DNA of 64,000 nt from NCBI GenBank assembly GCA_016713565.1, contig JADJOX010000007.1, positions 982,501 to 1,046,500 on the forward strand, written 5' to 3'. This DNA comes from Ignavibacteriota bacterium. Lineage in GTDB: Bacteria > Bacteroidota > Ignavibacteria > Ignavibacteriales > Melioribacteraceae. The first letter of the stretch is position 1; each line of letters starts with the position of its first letter. Of the stretch, positions 39,534 through 48,177 are shown in pieces. The position numbers and the translations under genes are program-made. The notes under the pieces are model-generated. The model saw nothing but the letters and a program-made list of their open reading frames with translations. It ran no database searches and was not told the origin of the DNA.

Positions 39534-42140
39534 TTAAGACAAATCGGAAAGTAAAGTTTTTAATTTGCTTAATGAATTTTCCCAATCGCTCTTCTTGGCA
39601 AATTCTTTTTCAACAACATCTTTTGGCGCGTTATTTACAAATTTTTCGTTAGAAAGCTTTTTTGTAACTCCGGTCAACGCACCTTCCAATCTTTGAATTT
39701 CTTTTAGAAGTCTATCTTTCTCAACATTCAAATCAATAATTCCTTCCAAAGGAATATAAATTTCACAGTTATTAATGATTGAAGAAGCGCTTGCGTTTGG
39801 TTTTGTTAAATCCCCGCCAAATTTTAATTCATCAACTTTGCCCAAGGACTTTATGTAAATAATCTGATCTTCTTCTAAATTTACAGTTTTAATGTACGCC
39901 GAAATTTTCTTGGATGGAGCAATGTTCATTTCGCCGCGGATATTTCTTATACTTGTAATAATATTCTGTGTAAACTCCATTTTAGCTTCTGCTTTTTCTG
40001 AAATTTGCGACAAATTAAATTTGGGGAATTCAATTATTGAAATGCTTTCACCGACTTTTCTATCGGCAATCAAATTCCAAATTTCTTCAGAAATATAAGG
40101 CATGAACGGGTGAATCATTTTAAGCATTTCTTCAAATAATTTAATTGCTCTTGTTAAAGCAGCTGATTTTATTTCTTCATTTTGTGAATAAAGTTTGTTC
40201 TTTATTAGCTCAACGTACCAATCGCAGAAATCATTCCATACATATCCGTAAAGTATTTTAGATGCCGAATTTATTTCAAATTTTTCGAGTGCCGATTCAT
40301 AATTTTTCAAAGCATTTTGAAATTTTGATTCAATCCATTCGTCAACAAAATCAACATGTTTATTTAAAAGACTTTCATCCAATTTTATCTGTTGTGAATT
40401 CATCAAAAGAAATCTTCCCGCATTCCAAATTTTATTAGCAAAATTTCTTCCAATCTCAACTTTGTCGGTGCTGAATAAAACATCTTGACCAAGAGGAGCA
40501 ATATAATTTATTGTGAAGCGTAAAGCATCGGCTCCGTATTCCGCTATAACATCAAGCGGATCTGGTGAATTGCCGAGCGATTTGCTCATCTTTCTTCCTT
40601 GTGAATCTCTAATAATACTAGTAAAGTAAACATCGCGGAATGGAATCTCATTCATAAATTTCATTCCTGCCATTATCATTCTGGCAACCCAAAAGAAAAT
40701 TATATCGGGACCAGTAACCAACAAATCGGTAGGATAATAATATTTTTGCTCTGATTCGGTTGTAAAAACGTCCTGCGCCCAAAGCCAGCTGGAGGCCCAA
40801 GTATCAAGTACATCTTCATCCTGTTTCCAATTTTCCGTATCATTCGGAGGATTAACGTCGCAGTAAATTTCTTTTGTCGTTTTATTATACCAAACAGGTA
40901 TTCTATGTCCCCACCACAATTGCCGTGAAATGCACCAATCCCTAATATTTTCCATCCAATGTTCATATGTCTTAACCCAATGATTAGGATGAAATTTAAC
41001 TTTTTCATCTTTCACAACATTCAGTGCCGATTCCGCAAAAGCGTCCATTTTCAAAAACCATTGCTCGCTTAAATACGGTTCAATTGGAACTCCGCCTCTT
41101 TCGGAATAACCAACATTATTTGTGTAGTCTTCAACTTTTTCCAATAAACCGAGTTTTTCTATTTCCGCCGCAACCAATTTTCTTACGGCAAATCTGTCTT
41201 TATTTCTAAATTCAACGGGCACATTTTCATTTGTAGTTGCATCTTCATTCAAAATATTTATCATTTCAAGATTGTGCCTCATTGCCATTCCATAGTCATT
41301 TACATCGTGCGCTGGCGTAACTTTCACCGCGCCGGTACCGAATTCCATATCAACATATTCATCTGCAAAAATTGGTATTTCCCTGCCTACTATCGGTAAT
41401 TTTACTTTTTTCCCGATTAAATGTTTAAAACGTTCATCATTGGGATTTACTGCTACTCCTGTATCACCGAGCATTGTTTCGGGTCGCGTTGTCGCGACTA
41501 TTAAAAATTCACTAGAATCTACAATAGGATATTTGAAATACCAGAGATTTCCATTGCTGCTTTTATAAATTACTTCTTCATCGGAAATTGCGGATTTTGA
41601 TGCGGGGCACCAGTTAACCATTCTGTAACCGCGATAGATCAATCCTTCTCTGTAAAGTTTAACAAATGCTTCAATCACTTTTTTGTAATAATGATCGTCC
41701 ATTGTAAAGCGTTCACGCGACCAATCGCAGCTCACTCCAAGTTTTCTGAGCTGTTTTGTAATTATTCCGCCGTATTTATCTTTCCATTCATAACAGTGTT
41801 TTAAAAATTCATCGCGTCCTATCTTTTCTTTTTCAATTCCCTGATCTTTTAGATACTTTACAACCTTTGTTTCGGTAGCTATTGATGCATGATCCGTTCC
41901 CGGAACCCAAAGTGAGTTAAATCCTTTCATTCTTTTATAGCGAATGTAAACATCTTGAATTGTATTGTTCAAAATGTGACCCATCGTTAACATTCCGGTT
42001 ATATTGGGCGGCGGAATTACAATTGTGTATGGAGTTTTATTTTCGTCAATGTGTGAAGAAAACAGCGAATTTTCTTCCCAGTATTTGTACCATTTATCTT
42101 CTACTTCGCTTGGATTATAAGTCTTTTGAAATTCTCTCAT
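39534..42140 (-). CDS. valS: Valyl-tRNA synthetase
   Basis: Charges tRNA-Val; class Ia synthetase of normal size (868 residues). The HIGH-type motif is TMGH at 52-55 within PPPNITGMLTMGH. The editing (CP1) domain contains TTRPETMLGDTGVAVNP. The KMSKS loop GRKMSKSLGN is near residue 517. The anticodon-binding domain follows, with a C-terminal coiled-coil arm (about 800-868, LEGALTGVTKKLSNEKFV) typical of bacterial ValS. No T-box leader is evident; a TTTG-N18-TAAGTTTA promoter candidate lies 62-91 bases upstream. Confidence 0.98.
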   Translation of the reverse strand: MREFQKTYNPSEVEDKWYKYWEENSLFSSHIDENKTPYTIVIPPPNITGMLTMGHILNNTIQDVYIRYKRMKGFNSLWVPGTDHASIATETKVVKYLKDQGIEKEKIGRDEFLKHCYEWKDKYGGIITKQLRKLGVSCDWSRERFTMDDHYYKKVIEAFVKLYREGLIYRGYRMVNWCPASKSAISDEEVIYKSSNGNLWYFKYPIVDSSEFLIVATTRPETMLGDTGVAVNPNDERFKHLIGKKVKLPIVGREIPIFADEYVDMEFGTGAVKVTPAHDVNDYGMAMRHNLEMINILNEDATTNENVPVEFRNKDRFAVRKLVAAEIEKLGLLEKVEDYTNNVGYSERGGVPIEPYLSEQWFLKMDAFAESALNVVKDEKVKFHPNHWVKTYEHWMENIRDWCISRQLWWGHRIPVWYNKTTKEIYCDVNPPNDTENWKQDEDVLDTWASSWLWAQDVFTTESEQKYYYPTDLLVTGPDIIFFWVARMIMAGMKFMNEIPFRDVYFTSIIRDSQGRKMSKSLGNSPDPLDVIAEYGADALRFTINYIAPLGQDVLFSTDKVEIGRNFANKIWNAGRFLLMNSQQIKLDESLLNKHVDFVDEWIESKFQNALKNYESALEKFEINSASKILYGYVWNDFCDWYVELIKNKLYSQNEEIKSAALTRAIKLFEEMLKMIHPFMPYISEEIWNLIADRKVGESISIIEFPKFNLSQISEKAEAKMEFTQNIITSIRNIRGEMNIAPSKKISAYIKTVNLEEDQIIYIKSLGKVDELKFGGDLTKPNASASSIINNCEIYIPLEGIIDLNVEKDRLLKEIQRLEGALTGVTKKLSNEKFVNNAPKDVVEKEFAKKSDWENSLSKLKTLLSDLS

Positions 42141-42201
42141 GTATTTCTATAAATTTTTAATAATTAATATAAGTTAAGGTGGAAATATAATTATAATTAA
42201 C

Positions 42202-42231
42202 TAAACTTATTTTGTTTGAGTTCAATTCAAA
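42202..42231 (-). promoter_or_regulatory. Candidate promoter of valS
   Basis: Minus strand: TTTG, 18 bases, TAAGTTTA; seven of eight positions of the TAnnTTTG box. Confidence 0.4.
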
Positions 42232-42390
42232 AAAGAATAATGAATTTTTATTTTTGATTCATTTTGAGATTTAAATTGAGACTTTTATTGAGAATTCTCA
42301 CTTTCAATACATTTTCCATAAAATTTAGCTACCCAAGGACTTAATTATTATCCTAATTGGCCGATAGTTAATTAAAATTTAGGAGAAATA

Positions 42391-42564
42391 ATGAAAGCAA
42401 GGGCAATATCAAACGTTTCGGAATTTTACAAAGTTGTTAACGTTGAAGAACTAAAATCGCAATCATTAGAAGAAAGCTTATTACAAGTAAATAAGGTAAA
42501 ATATAATTTAGGATTGGTTTATTTTGCGGCTTTGGCTGTACTTTTAACAACTTTATTTATTTAA
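42391..42564 (+). CDS. Small tail-anchored membrane protein (57 aa)
   Basis: A short gene with a good TTAGGAGAAATA ribosome site. The 57 residues comprise a polar N-terminus (VSEFYKVVNVEELKSQSLEE), a short basic stretch (NKVKY) and one C-terminal hydrophobic helix (LGLVYFAALAVLLTTLFI). The same plan occurs in the 56-residue protein at 33207 without obvious sequence identity. The stop overlaps the end of the convergent WecA-like gene by 8 bases. Function unknown; an inner-membrane anchor or regulatory microprotein is possible. Confidence 0.6.
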   Translation: MKARAISNVSEFYKVVNVEELKSQSLEESLLQVNKVKYNLGLVYFAALAVLLTTLFI

Positions 42565-44224
42565 ATGAATTAACCAAAAGAGTCAATAAAAATCCAATTG
42601 GCAATAAAAACGAAATCAAAGTTAAATTTAAGATGTATTTTTTGTTAATATCAATAACTAATTTATACCAAATGTAAAATACAAAAGACTGAAGCAGGCT
42701 AATACTTAAAAAATAATTCAAATCAAATTTCAAAATGTTGTTAACAAGAAATGTTAATAACATAAAAACAATCATAGTAAGATCAATTCCAGTAAAAAAT
42801 AATTTTCTTGTCATTAATGCTTTCCATCTAAACAAAATTATTAAAGCAAGCAGTGCGGTTAAAACATAAAACGCAATATTTACAATTGAATAAATTATTT
42901 GTGTCGTTACTTTATTGCTGAAGACCAAAGGCAAACTTAATTTGGATATAATGAAAAAAATTGAAAAGTTAAGAAAAACATTTATTTCTCCAATTGAAGA
43001 AACTTTTTTTGATTGAAAAATAGCTATAAACAAAAGAATGATCGTCATTATCAAAAGAAAGATCAATTCTTGTTGAGTTAAAGTTGTTTTAACGGAAAAT
43101 GAAAACAGCGAAATAAGTATCATTAGAATTCCCGATAACAGTAAAAGAACTTTAATAACTTTCATTAGATTCTTAATCGGCAGATCATGTGCGTTTATCA
43201 AAAACACATTTATTCTTTCGGCAATATCCAGTTTTCTTAAAATTGTTGGAAAAAATATAAGTCCAATTCCCGCAATAAAGAAAATAACTGTCGCTTCCAA
43301 CCTATAATCTTTCAAATACAAAAGTGAGATTAATATAAAAACCAAAGAAAAGATTTCAATCAAGAAAACCGTTGCTTCATGACTTACAATAGTACTTTTA
43401 ATAATATGATGCTGATGATTCGTATCGCCGGAAAATGGATCTCTTCTGCGTTTAATTCTAATCAAAAAAACTTTTACTGTATCAATTAACGGGACCGCAA
43501 GAAGAATAAGTACGTAAGTCAGATCTAAAACTCCATCATGATAATTTATAGATGTAAGTGAAGCAAGCAAGATTAAGAAAAAACCAAGAATCAGAGAACC
43601 TGTATCTCCCAAGAAAATACTTGCTGGAAACGCATTGAATCTTAAAAAACCTAAAGTACTTCCAATTAAACTAACCAAAATAAGCATTAGCAAAACATCT
43701 TCTTTTCTTATCGCGAGTATTAGAAGAACTGTAAAAATAAGTAGTGAAAAACCGCTTGCCAATCCATCTAATCCATCCAAAAAATTGATTGAATTTACAA
43801 CGCCGATTATAAAAACCAATAAAACTAAATATTCGAACGGATGCGGAATAATAATGCCGAAAAGAGTAACTTGCGTATAATGATTTTCTAAATAGAAAAT
43901 TAAAATAACGCCGGAAATATTTTGAATTATAAATTTTATAAAATTTTCCAATCCCATTACATCATCTACAATCCCCGAAAAGACTAAAAGTGTTGCTGAA
44001 AAAAGAATAAGCTTTATACTTTCAAAATCATCGATAAATGCGTTGAGCATAACAAGGACCATTAGGAATATGATCAATCCTCCCATCCTAGGAATTACTT
44101 CGGTATGGATCTTTCTTCCCCCGGGAATGTCAACAATTTTTGTCTTTTTCAAGAAATCAATAAAAAAAGGCGTTAAAATAATTGTTGTAATTAAACTTGT
44201 AAAAAAGACAAGTAGATAAGTCAT
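42557..44224 (-). CDS. WecA/TagO-like undecaprenyl-phosphate sugar-phosphate transferase
   Basis: Polytopic inner-membrane enzyme of the MraY/WecA family, transferring a UDP-sugar phosphate (usually GlcNAc-1-P) to undecaprenyl phosphate to start surface polysaccharide synthesis. Family sites are clear in residues 1-330: PGGRKIHTEVIPRMGGL, the Asp-rich NFLDGLDGLASG and FLGDTGSLILGF, and a basic loop with SGDTNHQHH. The protein has 555 residues, about 200 more than usual. The extension (about 350-555) consists of five or six further hydrophobic helices with no motif I recognise. It lies 80 bases after the BY-kinase gene on the same strand, consistent with a capsule/exopolysaccharide unit. Confidence 0.9.
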   Translation of the reverse strand: MTYLLVFFTSLITTIILTPFFIDFLKKTKIVDIPGGRKIHTEVIPRMGGLIIFLMVLVMLNAFIDDFESIKLILFSATLLVFSGIVDDVMGLENFIKFIIQNISGVILIFYLENHYTQVTLFGIIIPHPFEYLVLLVFIIGVVNSINFLDGLDGLASGFSLLIFTVLLILAIRKEDVLLMLILVSLIGSTLGFLRFNAFPASIFLGDTGSLILGFFLILLASLTSINYHDGVLDLTYVLILLAVPLIDTVKVFLIRIKRRRDPFSGDTNHQHHIIKSTIVSHEATVFLIEIFSLVFILISLLYLKDYRLEATVIFFIAGIGLIFFPTILRKLDIAERINVFLINAHDLPIKNLMKVIKVLLLLSGILMILISLFSFSVKTTLTQQELIFLLIMTIILLFIAIFQSKKVSSIGEINVFLNFSIFFIISKLSLPLVFSNKVTTQIIYSIVNIAFYVLTALLALIILFRWKALMTRKLFFTGIDLTMIVFMLLTFLVNNILKFDLNYFLSISLLQSFVFYIWYKLVIDINKKYILNLTLISFLLPIGFLLTLLVNSFK

Positions 44225-44304
44225 ATTAAATATTTAGAATTTCTTTTTTAATAATTTATAACTTTGAAAGTTATAAAAAAGACAATATAATAAAATTAAA
44301 AGAT

Positions 44305-46341
44305 TTAAACGTTATTTAATATAATATCAAAATTCGCTATTCCGTTTTCGGTAAGCAATATTTTCGTTTCCGATATTTCTGTAAATTTAGTCTTATTTGC
44401 TCGAACAATCAAAATTGTTTCATCAACATTTTGACCAATGAAAACGGTTTCTTTTAAAGATGATATTGACGCTGTATCGTAAATAACAAAATCATAACTT
44501 TCTTTTACTATATCCATGAAATTTTTCATTCTTTCAGATGTAATTATGACGGATGGATTTTGCGGAAATTCGATACAAGTAATTATATCTAAATTTCTCA
44601 AATGAGTGTTTCGTATTATTTCTTCAAGTTCTTTTTTTCTAAACAAATAATGAGCTAAAGAAGGCGTGGATTTTATTTTAAATATTTTGCTCTGATCCGG
44701 TTTATTCAAATCAGCATCAACCAATAAAACTTTGTTGTTATTATTTGCTAAAAATACGGCAATGTTTGCTGCTATTATACTCTTTCCCTCTTCGGCATTT
44801 TTACTGGTTATCAATATTGTTTTAAGAGGTTTTTCAAGATTTCCATACTTAAAATAAGCTTGTATATTCTCAAGAGAATGCTGCAGTTTAGTTCGTTTAA
44901 CAGAATTATCTTTCAGGTCAGAAAACTCGACAATTATCGGTTCCGCTATTTCCAAATGATCAAATTGAGCAATTGTCTTATACCCTTCTTTTTCAAGATC
45001 TTCAATTGAAGTAACCAAATCAAAATCTTGCTTTGTACTTTTTAACGCGATAATAATTCCACCGATCAACCCGAAAATTAACCCTAAGAAAATATTTCTT
45101 GTAATATTAGGACTGTATAATTCTTCCGGAACTTCTGCGTTTCTAATTGATTCAACTTCTGCAAAGTACTGATTTTCAGTTAATTTCAGATTTTCAATTT
45201 TAGTTTTTAGCTTAATATCCAAACTTTTTGAGAATCTTTCTGTTCTTAAACTTCTTGCGGTTTCAATAAGTTCGAAAGGTATTGAATTAAATTTATCTTC
45301 AAGCGAAGTCATAATTTCAAAAATTAACGATTGTTCTTGTCCAATTGCGTTTAATTTTATCTGGTTTTTATAATAAGCCAATGTCAATTTTTTTAGCAAG
45401 TCGCCGTTTTTTAAATCACTTACTTTTACAATTTCATCAACGCTTCGAATAAGAATTGTATTGAAATCGGTTTTATATTTTTCTAAAAGTGCAATATTAT
45501 TTTCTTTGGGGTTCCATGGATAAGAAAATTCCATTCCTTGTAATTTCTGTATTATTGGATCGAAGTAATTTTGGATTTCGGTTCTTTCAACCCTTTGCTG
45601 GGCTTTTGAAAATTGTTCATCTGCAATATTTGTAACATCGGCGGCATTAAGAGCAAATTTTGAATCTAGAATTTGTTTAATTTTATTTTGCTTCATCTGA
45701 TAAAACTGATTTTCCAGATCGGCGCTTTCTAATTCTGCCTCAAATTCGGAAATACGAGTTACAAGAATATCGTCCGCGGAATTTAATGAGCTTGATTTAT
45801 TCTGCCCGGGCGTGTTAAAATCATCTTGAAGTTTCTTATCTCTATCAATAAGTGCTTTGAGTAAAAACAAATATGAATTTCTATCGTTAAGCATTGTTTC
45901 ATCGAAAAAATTTTCAGCAACCGCGTTTGCAATTTTTGCCGAAGTTTCAGCCTCGCCGCTGTATGCGCTTACCGAAATTGTGGATAGATTTTCATCTTCT
46001 ATATCGATTGAATTCTTTAGTTCGCTTCTGTTTATATTCAATCCTTGTTGAGATAAAGTATTTTGAACATTATCTAATATTAATTCGGAATTTATTAAGT
46101 TGATTTCGGAAGTTATTGAACCCGGATTACTCAAAATAGTATTATTAACAGAATTATAATCTAGATTAATAACGGCATTTGATAAGTATTCTTTGGGCAT
46201 TAATAACGAAAACACCGCCGCCAAAACACCACCGCCAATAAAAAATGCTAAAATATTCCAAATATTATTTTGTAAAAATGATAATCTTTTTTTAAGGTGA
46301 AAATTAGAAGAAGTTAAGTTTTGAAATAAATTGATATCCAT
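44305..46341 (-). CDS. Wzz-domain / BY-kinase-like polysaccharide co-polymerase
   Basis: A 678-residue inner-membrane protein combining an N-terminal chain-length-determinant (Wzz) part and a C-terminal CpsD/Wzc-type kinase. The start ATG at 46341 is favoured over a TTG nine bases earlier. Helices at about 30-50 and 415-435 flank a large periplasmic coiled-coil region. The kinase part has Walker A' LLVDADLNKPDQ, but its P-loop reads KNAEEGKS, lacking the usual Pro-Gly before GKS, and Walker B ends YDTAS instead of DTPP. The C-terminus stops at FDIILNNV, with no tyrosine cluster for autophosphorylation. It may therefore regulate export without classical tyrosine phosphorylation. It is divergent from the NtrB-like kinase. 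Confidence 0.87.
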   Translation of the reverse strand: MDINLFQNLTSSNFHLKKRLSFLQNNIWNILAFFIGGGVLAAVFSLLMPKEYLSNAVINLDYNSVNNTILSNPGSITSEINLINSELILDNVQNTLSQQGLNINRSELKNSIDIEDENLSTISVSAYSGEAETSAKIANAVAENFFDETMLNDRNSYLFLLKALIDRDKKLQDDFNTPGQNKSSSLNSADDILVTRISEFEAELESADLENQFYQMKQNKIKQILDSKFALNAADVTNIADEQFSKAQQRVERTEIQNYFDPIIQKLQGMEFSYPWNPKENNIALLEKYKTDFNTILIRSVDEIVKVSDLKNGDLLKKLTLAYYKNQIKLNAIGQEQSLIFEIMTSLEDKFNSIPFELIETARSLRTERFSKSLDIKLKTKIENLKLTENQYFAEVESIRNAEVPEELYSPNITRNIFLGLIFGLIGGIIIALKSTKQDFDLVTSIEDLEKEGYKTIAQFDHLEIAEPIIVEFSDLKDNSVKRTKLQHSLENIQAYFKYGNLEKPLKTILITSKNAEEGKSIIAANIAVFLANNNNKVLLVDADLNKPDQSKIFKIKSTPSLAHYLFRKKELEEIIRNTHLRNLDIITCIEFPQNPSVIITSERMKNFMDIVKESYDFVIYDTASISSLKETVFIGQNVDETILIVRANKTKFTEISETKILLTENGIANFDIILNNV

Positions 46342-46509
46342 TTTTCTCAATTAATTTATAAGTATAATAATTTGTAAAGACAAATAGCAAAAAAAAATAA
46401 TCAATAGCAAAAGTTAATAATTTAAATTCAGTTTAGGTAATATTATAAAATTTCAAAAACTTAAAAATCCTCAAAAAAAATTCGATTATTAAAAAAATAG
46501 TCGATTTTT

Positions 46510-48171
46510 ATGAGTCTAATAAATAAAGAAATAGCATTAAAATATAATAATTTCGAAATAAATGATCTTAAAGCTCAAATTGAAGATTTACAGGATGAAT
46601 TAAAAGAGCAAAATAAAATCATAAACTTATACAGCGAAATTTTAAATTCGTCTTCAATTTCCACCGTAATTACAGACGAAACCGGCAGAATAATTTGGGT
46701 AAATAAAGCTTTTTTAGATACAACCGGTTATTCCTATAATGAAGTAATAAACCAAAATCCGCGAATTTTGAAATCGCAGAAGCATAATTCCAAATATTAT
46801 AAGAAAATGTGGTCAACAATTTCATCAGGTAATGTTTGGAAAGGTGAGTTAATAAATAAGAAAAAAGACGGAACAATTTATCACGAAAATACCGTAATTA
46901 CTCCTATCATAAATAAGTCAAATAAAATTACGCATTACGTTGCTACAAAGTATGATATTACAACGCAAAAGAAAATTGATTTTGCTTTGCATGAATCATA
47001 TATAAAATATGAGGAATTGGCTTACATATTTAATCAAAGTCCGGCAATTGGTTTTTTATGGTCGGCTAATGAAGTTAGATCCGTGGAATTCGTAACTGAG
47101 AATATTAAGCAATTCGGCTATACTCCATCTGAGTTTTATTCACATAATCTTACATTTTCAGATTTAATTTTTCCCGAAGATAAAGAAAAAGTCAATTTTG
47201 AAATTCGTGAAATTTTAAGGAATGGAAAAGAACGAATAAAACAGCATTTCAGAATATTAACTAAATCAGGTGAAATCAGGTGGATTGATTCTTATAGTTA
47301 TGTAAGATTAGAAGATCAAAATTCAGTTACACATTTGCAGGGCGTAATTTTAGACGTTACCGAAAAAAAATTGGCGGAAGAAGAATCAAAAATCCAGCTT
47401 GAGCAATTAATGCAGGCAGATAAAATGATTGCTCTGGGAACATTGGTTTCTGGCGTTGCTCATGAAATCAATAATCCAAATAATTTTGTTCTGCTCAATG
47501 TTCCTTTAATTGAAAAAATATGGACCAATGCACTTCCCATATTAGAACAATATTATGAGGAAAACGGTGACTTTCTCTTAGGCGATAATCTTACATTTTC
47601 TAAAATAAAAAACAGCATGCCTCTTTTATTGGCAGGAATTAATGACGGTTCTGTTAGAATAAAAAACATAGTTGAAGATTTGAAAAGTTTCGTAAGAAAA
47701 GACTTGTCAAAATTTGACCAAAATGTTGAACTAAATGACGTATTGAAAACTTCGGCAAATCTTACTGCAAATTTAATTTCGAAATCCACCGATAATTTTA
47801 AAATTCACTTTTCCGATGAGCCAATATATATAAAAGGCAGCAAACAAAAACTTGAACAGGTAATGATAAATCTTATAGAGAATAGCTGCCAATCGCTAAT
47901 TAATAGAAAACAAGCAGTACAAATTTTTATCAAAAAGGATTCAAAATATGCGATAATAAACGTAAAGGATGAAGGCAAAGGTATTGAGCCTACATTGGTA
48001 AAAAAAATTACCGATCCTTTTTATACAACGAAAAGAAATAACGGAGGAACTGGTTTGGGTTTATCCATTACGTCAAAAATTATATTGCAACATAACGGCT
48101 CTTTGGAATTTAATTCGGAGCCAAACAAGGGAACTGTTGCGACTATTAAAATTCCTTTAGTAAAAGAATAA
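46510..48171 (+). CDS. PAS-domain histidine kinase, NtrB-like
   Basis: A 553-residue cytoplasmic sensor kinase without membrane helices. A short coiled coil (1-45) leads to PAS/PAC domain 1 (about 46-155, TGYSYNEVINQNPRILKS) and PAS/PAC domain 2 (about 165-287). These are followed by the HisKA helix ALGTLVSGVAHEINNP, with phospho-accepting His318. The ATP-binding domain has the N box NLIENSCQSL, G1 DEGKGIEP, F box FYTTK and G2 GGTGLGLSI. Sensing is presumably of a soluble signal or redox state. It ends 6 bases before its response regulator. A TCGATTA...TAGTCGA inverted repeat (about 46482-46504) abuts the start codon and could be an operator. Confidence 0.93.
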   Translation: MSLINKEIALKYNNFEINDLKAQIEDLQDELKEQNKIINLYSEILNSSSISTVITDETGRIIWVNKAFLDTTGYSYNEVINQNPRILKSQKHNSKYYKKMWSTISSGNVWKGELINKKKDGTIYHENTVITPIINKSNKITHYVATKYDITTQKKIDFALHESYIKYEELAYIFNQSPAIGFLWSANEVRSVEFVTENIKQFGYTPSEFYSHNLTFSDLIFPEDKEKVNFEIREILRNGKERIKQHFRILTKSGEIRWIDSYSYVRLEDQNSVTHLQGVILDVTEKKLAEEESKIQLEQLMQADKMIALGTLVSGVAHEINNPNNFVLLNVPLIEKIWTNALPILEQYYEENGDFLLGDNLTFSKIKNSMPLLLAGINDGSVRIKNIVEDLKSFVRKDLSKFDQNVELNDVLKTSANLTANLISKSTDNFKIHFSDEPIYIKGSKQKLEQVMINLIENSCQSLINRKQAVQIFIKKDSKYAIINVKDEGKGIEPTLVKKITDPFYTTKRNNGGTGLGLSITSKIILQHNGSLEFNSEPNKGTVATIKIPLVKE

Positions 48172-48177
48172 TTAAAA

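Noticed and set aside
42141..42390. T-box leader of valS
   Set aside because: The region upstream of valS lacks a T-box sequence and stem structure, and a simple promoter fits.
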